DNA from: Terriglobia bacterium
Lineage (GTDB): Bacteria > Acidobacteriota > Terriglobia > Bryobacterales > Bryobacteraceae
Assembly: GCA_020073145.1 (NCBI GenBank)
Contig: JAIQFS010000016.1
Location: 62,001 to 126,000 of the forward strand
Length of the DNA: 64,000 nt
Direction: 5' to 3'
Position 1 is the first letter of the stretch. Each line of letters opens with the position of its first letter. The translations under genes and the position numbers were made by a program. Below the pieces are notes generated by a model that was not told the DNA's origin, did no database searches, and saw only the letters and a program-made list of their open reading frames with translations. Below are positions 26,473 through 35,562 of this stretch, piece after piece.

Positions 26473-28296
26473 ATGCTGCCCGAAGGCGCCAACTCGACTC
26501 ACCCGCCGTTGGAGGTGGTCCGCGCATCCCTCGAACACGTGCTGGCCGCGCCTAGTTTCGGGTCCAAGCGCCGCAGCGCCTTGCTCCGCTACTTGGTGGA
26601 GCGCACCTTGGCTGGCCAAGGTGAGGCGCTCAGCGAGTATAGCATCGCGCTCGATGTGTTCCGTAAGCCGGAATCGTTCGATCCGCGCAGCGAATCCACC
26701 GTCCGGGCCGAGATGAGCCGCCTCCGCAAGACCCTGGCGGAATACTATGAAAACGGTGGCGCCGGCGACCTCTGCCGCGTGGAATTCCCGGCTCGCGGAT
26801 ATGCGCCTTCGTTTGTCTGGGCAAACCTCGCTAAGACGGAGCCGCCGCCCCGGCCTTCTCCCCGCCACTGGCGGCGCTGGGTCTCGGCCGCGGGACTCCT
26901 GCTCCTGGTGTCGGGTGCCGGAATCCTGTGGCGTCTCCGCTCCGCCCCTCCTCTCGTACGCTCCGTCATCGTCCTCCCTTTCGTCAACCTCACGGGCGAT
27001 CCCGCCAACGACTATCTCACCGACGGGTTGACCGAAGGGTTGACCGACGCGCTGGCGCATGTCGCGTCCCTGCGAGTGGTCGCCCGCACCAGCGCCTTTC
27101 AATTCAAGGGTAAGGCTGCGGATATCCGGGAGATTGGCCGCAAAGTCAACGCCGATGCCGCCGTCGAAGGGAGCCTGCGCAAGACCGAGACCGGCCTGAT
27201 GGTGACCGTGCAGGTGAACCGCACCGCCGATGGCTACCACGTCCTGTCCCGGGTCTTTGACGGCGGCCCGCGCGAAGAGGGCCGCATCCAGGCTGATATG
27301 GTGCTGCCGGTGCTCGCCGCCCTTCGCCCCGGCGTCATTCCGCCTGGCGGACGAACTCCGGACCCGGAAGCCTTCGATCTCGTCCTGCGAGCGCGCGCTT
27401 TGCGCGGCTACGGACTGCCCGACAAGTTTAACCGCCAGGTCGGCCTCCTCAATCAAGCCATCCAGAAGGACCCGGAATACGCCGGCGCCTATGCCGAGTT
27501 GGCCAGCGCCTATGCCGGCGCGGCCACCAATGCCTTCCTCGATCCACTCGGCGCTGCCGTCCAGGTCAAAGCCGCCGCCGCGCAAGCCATCGCACTGGAT
27601 CCCACGTCCGCCACGGCCTATGCGGCCGAGGGGTACGTCAACGCCATGGTCCTGGCCAACTGGAAACTGGGAGAGGATGAGATCCGGAGTGCTCTCCGTT
27701 TGCAACCTCAGAGTGCTTCGCTCCATCAGCGCCTGGGCCTGGTTCTGCTGGTGCAGGGGCATTTTCAACCCGCGCTGGCGGAAGTACGCGCGGCCGCTGT
27801 GCTCGATCCCCTGGTGCCGGCCACGGGCTCGTCCATTGGCATGGTCTATTTCATGCAGCGCCGATACTCGGAGGCTCTGACGGAATGGCGGAATCTGGCC
27901 GCGCTGCACCCGGACGCCATCGCGCTGCGTTCGCTCGTAGGGATGGCGCTGGAAGCAAAGGGCGACTACTCCCAGGCCGAGACGGAATACGCCGCCCTCG
28001 CAGTGCAGGACCCGCACGACTCGCAGTTGCGGATGATGCATCTGTTGGCCGTTTGCGGGCGTCGTCAGGAGGCCCGGAAGCTTCTCGAGACAATCGATCC
28101 AACCGGCCCCGGCGACGCCCTTGATTTCGCCGCAACCTATGGCGCGCTCGGCGACCGCGACCAAGCCTTCGTCTGGATCGCGCGGGCCTGGGAGCACCGG
28201 TCTAGCTGGATGCTCAAGGTGCATCCCTTTCTGGATCCCCTGCGCGGCGATCCCCGCTACGCCGGTTTCCTCAAGCTCGCCGGCTTTGTCCTCTAA
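26473..28296 (+). CDS. membrane-anchored wHTH-like/TolB-like/TPR protein
   Basis: A 607-residue protein with three parts. Residues about 1-110 form the common signalling N-terminus (LLRYLVERTLAGQGEALSEY, then FDPRSESTVRAEMSRLRK) which resembles a winged helix DNA-binding or regulatory domain. One hydrophobic segment follows at about 130-148. Then comes a TolB-like domain (VIVLPFVNLTGDPANDYLTD) and C-terminal TPR repeats. The same architecture, in kinase form, is found decayed at 41482-43547. It is probably a cytoplasmic sensor with an extracytoplasmic TolB/TPR part. I chose ATG 26473, preceded by GGAAG; a TTG start at 26431 would add 14 residues. Confidence 0.85.
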   Translation: MLPEGANSTHPPLEVVRASLEHVLAAPSFGSKRRSALLRYLVERTLAGQGEALSEYSIALDVFRKPESFDPRSESTVRAEMSRLRKTLAEYYENGGAGDLCRVEFPARGYAPSFVWANLAKTEPPPRPSPRHWRRWVSAAGLLLLVSGAGILWRLRSAPPLVRSVIVLPFVNLTGDPANDYLTDGLTEGLTDALAHVASLRVVARTSAFQFKGKAADIREIGRKVNADAAVEGSLRKTETGLMVTVQVNRTADGYHVLSRVFDGGPREEGRIQADMVLPVLAALRPGVIPPGGRTPDPEAFDLVLRARALRGYGLPDKFNRQVGLLNQAIQKDPEYAGAYAELASAYAGAATNAFLDPLGAAVQVKAAAAQAIALDPTSATAYAAEGYVNAMVLANWKLGEDEIRSALRLQPQSASLHQRLGLVLLVQGHFQPALAEVRAAAVLDPLVPATGSSIGMVYFMQRRYSEALTEWRNLAALHPDAIALRSLVGMALEAKGDYSQAETEYAALAVQDPHDSQLRMMHLLAVCGRRQEARKLLETIDPTGPGDALDFAATYGALGDRDQAFVWIARAWEHRSSWMLKVHPFLDPLRGDPRYAGFLKLAGFVL

Positions 28297-28315
28297 CCAC
28301 TTCGCGCCGCCAAGT

Positions 28316-29854
28316 CTACACCCCCGCGGCCACCACGGTCCCGGGCGGAGCGCTCACCGTATCCATCCGCCCCAGCCGTTTCCGGAATTGCACATGCCGG
28401 AGGCGCGTCAGTTCCACCAGCGGCCGCCACACCGTGCTCACCAGGTCGTGCCGGATCAGGAGATGCCACAGCCGGTTGGAGCGCTTGTAGAGGCACGACA
28501 TTGCCAGATACGGCGGCACGGCGAGCCAATCGTGCGGCCGGCGCCGCCAGATCGATCGGTACGAGAACAGGCGCTCGTAGATCCACGCGTACCCCTGCTC
28601 CAGTTCCTCCGGCGTCATGTGTTTCGGGCGGAACACCGCATGTGCCGTGTCGTACCTGTCCCAGTTGCGGTGCAGTAGACGTCCCTCCGCCTCCATCTGC
28701 CGGAACAGAGGCGTGGCCGGATACGGCGTGAGAATGTGAAAGGTGGCGCACTCCAGCCGATTCTCCTCCACCCACTCCGCCGTTCGCGCGAACACATCTT
28801 TTCGGTCGTGGTCGAACCCCAGCACAAACGAGCCGTTCACCTGGATGCCATGGTCATGCAGCATCCGCACCCGGCGCGCATAGTCGGCGGTCTTCGGTGT
28901 TTTCTTCCGCGCGTCGGTCAGGTTCTGGTCCGAGAGCGATTCAAAGCCCACGAACACGCCCGTGCACCCGGCCAGCGCCATCGCGCGCACCACCGCCGGA
29001 TCATCGGTCACGTCGATCGACACCGCCGCGCTCCAGATCCGCTTCAGCGGCTCGAGTGTCTGGCACAGAGCGCGCAGATACTCCGGCCGCGACCCGAGAT
29101 TGTTGTCGATGAACACGGCGTACGGCTGCCCGTCCGCCTCAAATTCCGCCGCGATCTGCGCGGGCTCCCGCATCCGATACGGCATCCGTAACCCATCGGT
29201 GGCCAGATAACAAAAGCCGCACCGGCTGTGACACCCGCGCGTGGCGATCAGGCTGGTGGTGGTGAGAAAACTCGGTCGTGGCAGAATCGCCCGCCGCGGC
29301 GCGGGATCGGTGCGGTAATCGTTCTCATACGTTGCGATATACCGGGACTGCAACCGCCCGGCCTCCACATCCGCCAGGATCCGCGGCCACAGTTGCACCC
29401 CGTCTCCAAGCGCCAGGGCATCGGCGTGCGGCGCGCACTCCTCCGGGCACGACAATACGTGCAGGCCGCCCAGAATCACCTGGCTCCCGCGCGCCCGGTA
29501 CCAACCGGCCAATTCGAAGGCGCGCCGCGCAAACGTCAGGTGTACCGTGATCCCCACCACCTCCGGCAGCGGATGTGCCGGCGGCCTCCCGTGCAGCAGG
29601 TTCTCATCCCAATACTGCACGGTCCAGTGGGCCGGCGTTGTCGCCGCGAAGCTGGTCAATGCCAGCGTGGGGGTGAGCACGTGCTTGCCGAAGCTCGCAT
29701 TCGCATCCTTGGGATAGAACGGATTGATCAGAAGGGTGAGCCGCCTCTGTACCGGACTCGCCGGCGCGGAAGCATCGAGCCGCGGCGCTTCCGTCATCTC
29801 ACGCGGCATCCAGCGCCGGCGAGGCGCGGCAAATGGCGTCGAGGTCGCTTTCAT
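28316..29854 (-). CDS. B12-binding radical-SAM protein
   Basis: A 512-residue protein with a cobalamin-binding N-terminal domain (LTLLINPFYPKDANASFGKH, later GLHVLSCPEECAPHADAL) and a radical-SAM core. The 4Fe-4S motif is Cys208-x3-Cys212-x2-Cys215 in TRGCHSRCGFC. The downstream barrel contains FVGFESLSDQNLTDARKKT, typical for the SAM-binding region of the B12-radical-SAM group, where members methylate or rearrange unactivated carbons (lipids, hopanoids, antibiotics). The C terminus has aromatic, basic stretches. No neighbouring biosynthesis gene reveals the substrate. I chose ATG 29854; an internal ATG at 29809 is equally possible. Confidence 0.88.
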   Translation of the reverse strand: MKATSTPFAAPRRRWMPREMTEAPRLDASAPASPVQRRLTLLINPFYPKDANASFGKHVLTPTLALTSFAATTPAHWTVQYWDENLLHGRPPAHPLPEVVGITVHLTFARRAFELAGWYRARGSQVILGGLHVLSCPEECAPHADALALGDGVQLWPRILADVEAGRLQSRYIATYENDYRTDPAPRRAILPRPSFLTTTSLIATRGCHSRCGFCYLATDGLRMPYRMREPAQIAAEFEADGQPYAVFIDNNLGSRPEYLRALCQTLEPLKRIWSAAVSIDVTDDPAVVRAMALAGCTGVFVGFESLSDQNLTDARKKTPKTADYARRVRMLHDHGIQVNGSFVLGFDHDRKDVFARTAEWVEENRLECATFHILTPYPATPLFRQMEAEGRLLHRNWDRYDTAHAVFRPKHMTPEELEQGYAWIYERLFSYRSIWRRRPHDWLAVPPYLAMSCLYKRSNRLWHLLIRHDLVSTVWRPLVELTRLRHVQFRKRLGRMDTVSAPPGTVVAAGV

Positions 29855-30027
29855 GAAGAGTACTTTACACCGTAAAGAACACGATGTCAATGGGCGGGCC
29901 TCGGGTCTGTATGCCTCTGGCCTGGGCGAGCGCGAAGCACCCTGTCTGGGATTATGCGGGTGACTCGGCTTCAGGCCGGAGCAACCAGAGCCTTATGCCA
30001 AGACAAAGAAATCGGCCGGACCGCGTA

Positions 30028-31341
30028 CTACGCGAACGTGATGACCGCCCCCAATACCGTGCGGTCCCCCACCGCCTGGATGGCTTCGCGTGTCCGTTCA
30101 ATCGGATAGGTCGCCGTGATCATCGACTTCATGTCAATCTCGCCCCTCTCGATCAGTTTCACGTATCGCGGAATGTCGCGCAGCATATTCAATCCGCCCT
30201 GCTGGCCGGAATAGAACGTCCGCCCGCGGTTGGAGAATTGCGCCGCATTGAAGCTCACGTTGCCGCGCCAGGCCACCCCCAGCATCACGATATGGCCTCC
30301 CGCGCGGGTGAAGTCGAAGCACTGTTGCAGCGGAAGAATGGCCGAGGGATCCGGTCCCACCTCAACCTTGGGTGGAAACCAGTCGCTGCCCACGGCGTTG
30401 ATGGTGAAGTCAGCGCCATCCGGCACCGCCAGGAAGCCTTCGCCGGAAATCCGCCCGCCGGCGAACCGGCGGCCGCCCGTGGTGTCCTTGCACAGCGAAT
30501 GAATCTTGGCGACTAATCCGTTGCCTTCCGCGTTCGGATCGAGCGCGATCGTCCCGCCCACCTTCAGGGCGATCTCGCGCCGCGCTCGGATCGGTTCGAT
30601 CACAATCACCTGGCCGGCGTGGGCGAGCCGCCCGGCCTGCACCGCGCCCATCCCTACCGGACCTGCGCCCTGCACGATCACGTTCCAGCCCGGCTCGATC
30701 GGAACCAGATCGCGGCCGGCAGCCAGCCCCGTGCCGACGGTATCGCCGAGCAGCGTCAATTGCTCCGCCGGAAGATCGGTGAACACCGGGCAGCAGTACT
30801 CCTCCGGCACCACCATGATTTCGCTCAACCCACCCAGCCCCGCCTGCTCGAAGATCGGCGTCCCGTCCGCCAACTCGGCCAGCGGATGAGCCGGAGCGGT
30901 ATCGAGAAACTGGCACCAGTCCGCCCGGCCGTGCAGACACTGATAGCAGACGCCGCATTGCGGTGTTCCGGGCACCACCACGCGGTCCCCTTTTTGCACG
31001 CGCTTGACGAGCGCGCCCACCTCTTCGACAATGCCCATTCCGGAATGGTTGGGGATGGATGCCTGCGCCACGTTTGCGGTGCTCAGCGCGCCGCCGACGA
31101 TGGTGTAGCAGACGGCGGACGCCTGCGTGCGCACCAGGACCTCGCGCGGCTGGATCGCGTGCAGCCGGAGTTCTTCAACCGACGCGCCCGTGCCGTGCCG
31201 GACAAAGGCCTTAAAGCGACGCCCCGCATTGGTTCCCGTAAGTTGTGCCGGGGCTTGCCCCGTGACTTGCGGCGCCAAGGCCATCCCGCCGGCGGCGGCC
31301 GCCGCTCCTCTGGTCAGCATCTTCCGTCGCGAAATCGGCAT
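30028..31341 (-). CDS. Tat-exported zinc-containing MDR alcohol dehydrogenase-like protein
   Basis: A 437-residue zinc MDR protein. The N terminus MPISRRKMLTRGAAAAAGGM carries a twin-arginine signal. Catalytic zinc ligands fit Cys78 and His99, and the structural zinc lobe is complete (Cys129, Cys132, Cys135, Cys143). The dinucleotide site VQGAGPVGMGAVQAG follows. Classical MDR enzymes are cytoplasmic because they need NAD(P)H; Tat export implies the cofactor is loaded before export, as in Gfo-like glucose-fructose oxidoreductase. The substrate is unknown. ATG 31341 has GGAGG eight bases upstream. It is divergent from the sigma-factor gene. Confidence 0.88.
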   Translation of the reverse strand: MPISRRKMLTRGAAAAAGGMALAPQVTGQAPAQLTGTNAGRRFKAFVRHGTGASVEELRLHAIQPREVLVRTQASAVCYTIVGGALSTANVAQASIPNHSGMGIVEEVGALVKRVQKGDRVVVPGTPQCGVCYQCLHGRADWCQFLDTAPAHPLAELADGTPIFEQAGLGGLSEIMVVPEEYCCPVFTDLPAEQLTLLGDTVGTGLAAGRDLVPIEPGWNVIVQGAGPVGMGAVQAGRLAHAGQVIVIEPIRARREIALKVGGTIALDPNAEGNGLVAKIHSLCKDTTGGRRFAGGRISGEGFLAVPDGADFTINAVGSDWFPPKVEVGPDPSAILPLQQCFDFTRAGGHIVMLGVAWRGNVSFNAAQFSNRGRTFYSGQQGGLNMLRDIPRYVKLIERGEIDMKSMITATYPIERTREAIQAVGDRTVLGAVITFA

Positions 31342-31505
31342 GTGCGGTTCCTCCGGGATGGTGTGAGAAATTCAGGAGCCGGGCCAGACCAGTGGTTGGC
31401 TCAAGCTCTCAAGATACCGCGTCCGGGTGTCCGCCTTCTTTCTTTTTCGTCGTTTCGCAAGAAATGGCGATTCCTTTTCCCGCCCTCGGGTAATACTGTT
31501 CAGAC

Positions 31506-32050
31506 ATGGCCAGAACGCCTGAATTCCTGGTTCGCGATGCCCGCCGGGGCAGGGAACGGGCATTCCTGCGCCTCTTCGACGACCACCACTTCCCGCTGTT
31601 CCGCTTCGCCTGGCGTCTGACGGGCTCCCTCGCCGATGCCGAGGACGTCGTCCAGGAATGCTTCCTCGCCCTGCTCAGTCCCGCCTGCGGCTTCGATCCC
31701 GCGCGCACCTCGGTCCGCAGCTATCTGTTCGGCGTGGTCCGCAACCAGTCGCTGAAGCGCCTGCGACGCAGGGAGCAGAGTGCCGTGCCGGAACGCGCCG
31801 ATCTTCGCACACCGGAATCGGAAGCGCTGCGCGGTGAAATGGCCGAAGCCGTGGCGGATGCCATTGCCGGGCTTCCCGAGTCCCAGCGCGAGGTGCTGCT
31901 GCTGGCCCACTACGAACATTGCCGTTGGCGGATATCGCGGAGATCGCCGAACTGGAAATCACAGCCGTCAAATCGCGCCTGCAAAGGGCGCGCGCCACAC
32001 TGAGAGAAACCCTGGCGGCGTACGCGCCGCGAAAGGAGCGGGCTCTATGA
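31506..32050 (+). pseudogene. ECF-type sigma-70 factor disrupted by a single-base frameshift
   Basis: Residues 1-137 encode a normal ECF sigma: region 2 (LFRFAWRLTGSLADAEDVVQ, then ECFLALL) and the start of region 4 (AIAGLPESQREVLLLAHYEH). The frame then changes: reading from 31919 two positions over gives LPLADIAEIAELEITAVKS followed by RLQRARATL, an excellent sigma region 4.2, ending in TGA 32048-32050. CAT-TGC at 31917-31922 should read CAT-TTG-C, so one T of a run is missing. As written, the original frame runs on to 32003 with a nonsense tail lacking the helix-turn-helix. The next gene overlaps the corrected stop by ATGA. It could also be an assembly error. Confidence 0.8.
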
Positions 32051-32643
32051 ACGATACCGAACTCGATCGCTTGTTGGATTCCTGGGAAGCGCCGGCTGCC
32101 CCTTCCTCCTTGCGGCAAGACCTGCGCGCGCACTTTCCCCGTCCCGAACGGCGGGAATTCCTCCGCCCGCTGCGATGGGCTCTAGCGATTGGCGTTGCGT
32201 CAGTCGCGCTGGCGGTCGGCGTGGCGCAGACCAGCGAGAGTCAGTGGAACTATCGGGTTGTCCGCGTCTTCAACCAGATCTACGAGCATCTTCAGGGAGT
32301 GATTGAAGTTCACCAGGTCACCAGCATCGTGGCTGAGATCCGCAAGGCGGAGCCGAAGGTCTATGTGGACGGGCAATTGGTTGCGCCCCTGGAGTTTGGC
32401 CGTGCAACCCTGATGGATGTGCAGGTGGCGGGAGACGGCGTTTACTCGATCACTTTGTATCGCAATACCCGCACATTCGATGCCGCCAACCGGCCGACCG
32501 GCTGGGTCCAATCCGGCCATTTTCACGGCAGCGTGATCGAATTTCGGGCGGGCGTCCGGCAGGTCCGCATCGAATGCAGCAAGCCGATTGTCGACTCCGA
32601 TCGCCCTGTCTTCGTCAGGCGCCGGACGGAAGGAACCCGCTAG
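32047..32643 (+). CDS. probable membrane anti-sigma-like protein
   Basis: A 198-residue protein directly coupled to the sigma factor (its ATG overlaps the corrected sigma stop as ATGA). The N terminus LLDSWEAPAAPSSLRQDLRA is typical for acidobacterial anti-sigma-like cytoplasmic tails. A hydrophobic segment follows at about residues 45-62 (WALAIGVASVALAVGVA). The rest is a beta-rich extracytoplasmic domain. A role in holding the ECF sigma is inferred from position and layout; a conserved zinc anti-sigma motif is not visible. AAAGGAG eight bases upstream supports the start. Confidence 0.78.
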   Translation: MNDTELDRLLDSWEAPAAPSSLRQDLRAHFPRPERREFLRPLRWALAIGVASVALAVGVAQTSESQWNYRVVRVFNQIYEHLQGVIEVHQVTSIVAEIRKAEPKVYVDGQLVAPLEFGRATLMDVQVAGDGVYSITLYRNTRTFDAANRPTGWVQSGHFHGSVIEFRAGVRQVRIECSKPIVDSDRPVFVRRRTEGTR

Positions 32644-32770
32644 GCCCGCCTCGTCAAAATCCCGGCAAATCCTCCCGCCGCTGCTGCGGACCCGCTTCCG
32701 CCCTGATAGAGTAAACAGGTGGCGTTTTCACCAACGCCGCATTCGCCATTGTTTTTATCAGGAGTCAGTC

Positions 32771-33634
32771 ATGGACACGGTCCATCGCACCAAATTTGCG
32801 ATTCTGCCCCTGCTGTTGCTAGGTACGATGGTCGGCGTGCCGGCCCGCGCCCAGATCAACCTCTCCGGCGTCTGGCAGAATCAGCTCGATGAGGATTTTC
32901 CCGATCGCCTCGCCGGTCCCGAACTAGGCGACTATGCCGGGCTCCCCATCAATGCTGCGGACCGCCTGCGCGGGGAAACCTGGGATGCCTCTCTAATCAC
33001 TCTGCCGGAATATCAGTGCCGCGTGCATCCGTCCGACTACGCGCCTAGCTTCGCTGACTTCCGCATGTGGGAAGAGTACGACCGCGAAACCCAGAACCTG
33101 GTCGCCATTCACATGCACCACTTCGCTTGGGCCACCGAGCGCACCATTTGGATGGACGGCCGTCCGCATCCTCCCGACTATGCACTGCATACCGCTATGG
33201 GTTTTTCTACCGGCAAGTGGGAGGGAGATATCCTTACCGTCACCACCGATCACTTCAAAGAAGGCTGGGTCCGCCGAAACGGCCTCGCTCGCAGCGACCG
33301 CGCCGTCGTCACCGAACACTTCATTCGCCATGACAACCAGCTCACCTGGGTCACCGTGGTGAACGATCCGGTCTATCTCACCGAGCCCTTGTATCGATCC
33401 AGGGATTACGTCTTGGGCTTGGCCGGGCAGATCGCCCCCTACCCCTGCGAAAGCGTCGAGGAAATCATCCGCCCGAAAGAGGCCATCCCACATCACCTGC
33501 CGGGCACCAACACTTTCAACAAGGAGTACCAGGAGCGCCATGGGATCCCGGTGGAGGCCGCCATGGGCGGTGCGGAAACCATGTATCCCGAATACCGGTC
33601 CAAGCTGGTCGGCGCTGGCGTTCAGCCCAAATAA
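32771..33634 (+). CDS. secreted SGVW-type protein, first gene of cassette 2
   Basis: A 287-residue exported protein paralogous to 9691-10521. A signal peptide ends near VPARAQ and the mature part starts INLSGVWQNQLDEDF. Shared landmarks with the other copy are LPEYQCRVHP, HTAMGFSTGKWEGDILTVTT, RRNGLARSDRAVVTEH and DPVYLTEPLYRSRDYVL, then PYPCESVEE and GAETMYPEYR at the C terminus. It is 21 bases before the MBL gene and has AGGAG six bases before the ATG. No catalytic residues can be named; the function is unknown. Confidence 0.86.
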   Translation: MDTVHRTKFAILPLLLLGTMVGVPARAQINLSGVWQNQLDEDFPDRLAGPELGDYAGLPINAADRLRGETWDASLITLPEYQCRVHPSDYAPSFADFRMWEEYDRETQNLVAIHMHHFAWATERTIWMDGRPHPPDYALHTAMGFSTGKWEGDILTVTTDHFKEGWVRRNGLARSDRAVVTEHFIRHDNQLTWVTVVNDPVYLTEPLYRSRDYVLGLAGQIAPYPCESVEEIIRPKEAIPHHLPGTNTFNKEYQERHGIPVEAAMGGAETMYPEYRSKLVGAGVQPK

Positions 33635-33654
33635 GAACCATGAGGGAACGAGTC

Positions 33655-34686
33655 ATGAGGAAACCATCCGCAGCCGGGCGCGCCATCGCCCTCGTGTTCG
33701 CCGTGGCCGGGTTGGCCTGCGCCCAGCCGGCTGCCGCTCCGCCGGATCGTGCCGGCAATCGCGGCGGCCCGAACCGCGGTGCGCCAGCCCAGAACTTCGA
33801 CGCCGTCGAGATCCAAACGCTCCCGGCCCAAGGCCGCGTCACCATGCTGGTCGGCGCTGGCGGCAACATCACCGTACAGGCCGGCAATGACGGCATCCTG
33901 ATCGTCGATACCGAATACCCGCAGTTGTCCGGCAAGATCCTGGCCGCCATCCGCAAGATCTCCGACAAGCCCCTGCACTACATCATCAACACGCACTACC
34001 ACGGCGACCATACCGCCGGGAACGAAAACCTTCGCAAGGCGGGGAACACCATCACCGGCGGCAACGTCCAGGGCGATCTCGGCGCCGAGGCCAGTGAAGG
34101 CGCGGCCGTCATCGCGCATAATAATGTCCTCGAGCGCATGAGCGGCGCCATCGGCGGCCAGCCGGCGACCCCTCAGGGAACTTGGCCCACCGACACCTTC
34201 GTCGGCGAAGAGAAGAAGATGTGGTTCAACAATGAGGGCATCGAGATCATTCACATCCCCAACGCCCACACCGACGGTGACAGCATCGTCTTCTTCCGCA
34301 AGTCTGACGTCATCAGCACCGGCGATCTCTTCGTCACCACCACCTACCCCATCATCGACGTCGCCGCCGGCGGCACCATCAACGGATATCTGGACGGCTT
34401 GCAGAAAATTGTCGACCTCATCATTCCGGTCTATGGGCAGGAGGGCGGAACTCTCGTGATCCCCGGCCACGGCCGCCTCTGCGATCTGGGCGATGTGCTC
34501 AACTACCGCGAGATGACCACGATCATTCGCGACCGCATTCAAGACATGATCAAGAAGGGGATGACGCTGGAACAGGTGAAGGCCGCTAAGCCGACCTTCG
34601 ATTACGATCCCCTCTACGGAACCACCACCGGTTTCTGGACCACCGACCGGTTTGTCGAAGCCGTGTACCAGACCCTCAAGAAATAG
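33655..34686 (+). CDS. periplasmic MBL-fold metallo-hydrolase, cassette 2
   Basis: A 343-residue exported MBL hydrolase, full-length paralogue of 8624-9670. A signal peptide ends near ACAQ, followed by a Pro/Gly-rich linker. Metal ligands are His114, His116, Asp118 and His119 in NTHYHGDHTAGNE, with AHTDGDS and GGTLVIPGHGRLCD completing the site. I prefer ATG 33655, which has an AGGGA-type site in front and begins the signal peptide; ATG 33640 is an in-frame alternative. It is second in a three-gene unit with gaps of 20 and 16 bases. Confidence 0.88.
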   Translation: MRKPSAAGRAIALVFAVAGLACAQPAAAPPDRAGNRGGPNRGAPAQNFDAVEIQTLPAQGRVTMLVGAGGNITVQAGNDGILIVDTEYPQLSGKILAAIRKISDKPLHYIINTHYHGDHTAGNENLRKAGNTITGGNVQGDLGAEASEGAAVIAHNNVLERMSGAIGGQPATPQGTWPTDTFVGEEKKMWFNNEGIEIIHIPNAHTDGDSIVFFRKSDVISTGDLFVTTTYPIIDVAAGGTINGYLDGLQKIVDLIIPVYGQEGGTLVIPGHGRLCDLGDVLNYREMTTIIRDRIQDMIKKGMTLEQVKAAKPTFDYDPLYGTTTGFWTTDRFVEAVYQTLKK

Positions 34687-34702
34687 CGCGGAGACCAGAG
34701 CC

Positions 34703-35509
34703 ATGAAATTCCCAATCCTGAAGATCCCCGTTGCGCCCCTGTTGGCCGCCGCCGCGGCGCTCTCCCTGAGTGCGCCGGCCTTTGCCCAGTTTGGGCCGCC
34801 TCCGCCCGCCGGGCCGCCCAGGCCCGCGAAGGCCGCGGCCCCCATCGATCTCACCGGCTATTGGGTTTCCATCGTCACCGAGGACTGGCGCTTCCGCATG
34901 ATCACGGCGCCCAAGGGCGATACCGAAGGCGTCCCGCTCAACCAGGCCGGCACCCGGATCGCCGCAGCCTGGGATCCGGCCAAAGACATCGCCGCCGGGG
35001 AACAGTGCAAGTCCTATGGCGCTCCTGCCATCATGCGCGTGCCCGGACGCTTCCACATCACCTGGCAGGATGACAACACCCTCAAAATCGAAACCGATGC
35101 CGGAACCCAGACGCGCCTGCTGCACTTCGGCGCCAATCTGCCGCCCGCCGGCAAGCCGAGCCTGCAAGGGTATTCCGTCGCCCAGTGGGTCATGGCCATG
35201 GGCGGTCGCGCTGGCCGTGGCGGTCAAGGGCAGCCCGGCGCACTGGCCCAGCGCGGGGGTTCTCTCACTGTCGCCACCACCAACCTGCGTCCCGGCTATC
35301 TGCGCAAGAACGGAGCGCCCTACAGCGCCGGCGCCGTCGTCACCGAATATTACGACCTGACTCACGAACTCAACGGCAGCACTTGGATGATCGTGAAGAC
35401 CATCGTGACCGATCCCACGTATCTGTACCGGCCGTTCGTCACCAGCACCAACCTTCGCAAGCAGGACGACGCCACCGGCTGGAGCCCATCTGCTTGCGAA
35501 GCCAAGTAA
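34703..35509 (+). CDS. secreted GYW-type protein, last gene of cassette 2
   Basis: A 268-residue exported protein paralogous to 7399-8184. A signal peptide is followed by a proline-rich linker and DLTGYWVSIVTEDWRFRM. The two share WDPAKD, DNTLKIETDAGTQTRLLHFG and the C-terminal block LRPGYLRKNGAPYSAGAVVTEYYD then DPTYLYRPFVTS. ATG 34703 is chosen because the signal peptide and GGAGA precede it; the frame is open further upstream. It follows the MBL gene by 16 bases. Function unknown. Confidence 0.85.
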   Translation: MKFPILKIPVAPLLAAAAALSLSAPAFAQFGPPPPAGPPRPAKAAAPIDLTGYWVSIVTEDWRFRMITAPKGDTEGVPLNQAGTRIAAAWDPAKDIAAGEQCKSYGAPAIMRVPGRFHITWQDDNTLKIETDAGTQTRLLHFGANLPPAGKPSLQGYSVAQWVMAMGGRAGRGGQGQPGALAQRGGSLTVATTNLRPGYLRKNGAPYSAGAVVTEYYDLTHELNGSTWMIVKTIVTDPTYLYRPFVTSTNLRKQDDATGWSPSACEAK

Positions 35510-35516
35510 CCGGCTG

Positions 35517-35536
35517 GGGTAGGCTTGAGCCTGCCC
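35517..35536. repeat. short palindrome between cassette 2 and the carboxylesterase
   Basis: GGGTAGGCT-TG-AGCCTGCCC, nine-base arms with one mismatch and a two-base centre. It lacks a T-run, so it is not a typical terminator. It shares the AGGCT-NN-AGCCT core with 22410-22427. Confidence 0.45.
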
Positions 35537-35562
35537 AGGAATCTACTTGCTAGGAGTTTCTT

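Noticed and set aside
26455-28224. A 589-residue minus-strand open frame opposite the TolB-TPR gene.
   Set aside because: Antisense shadow of a gene with clear domains; no signal, motif or start context.
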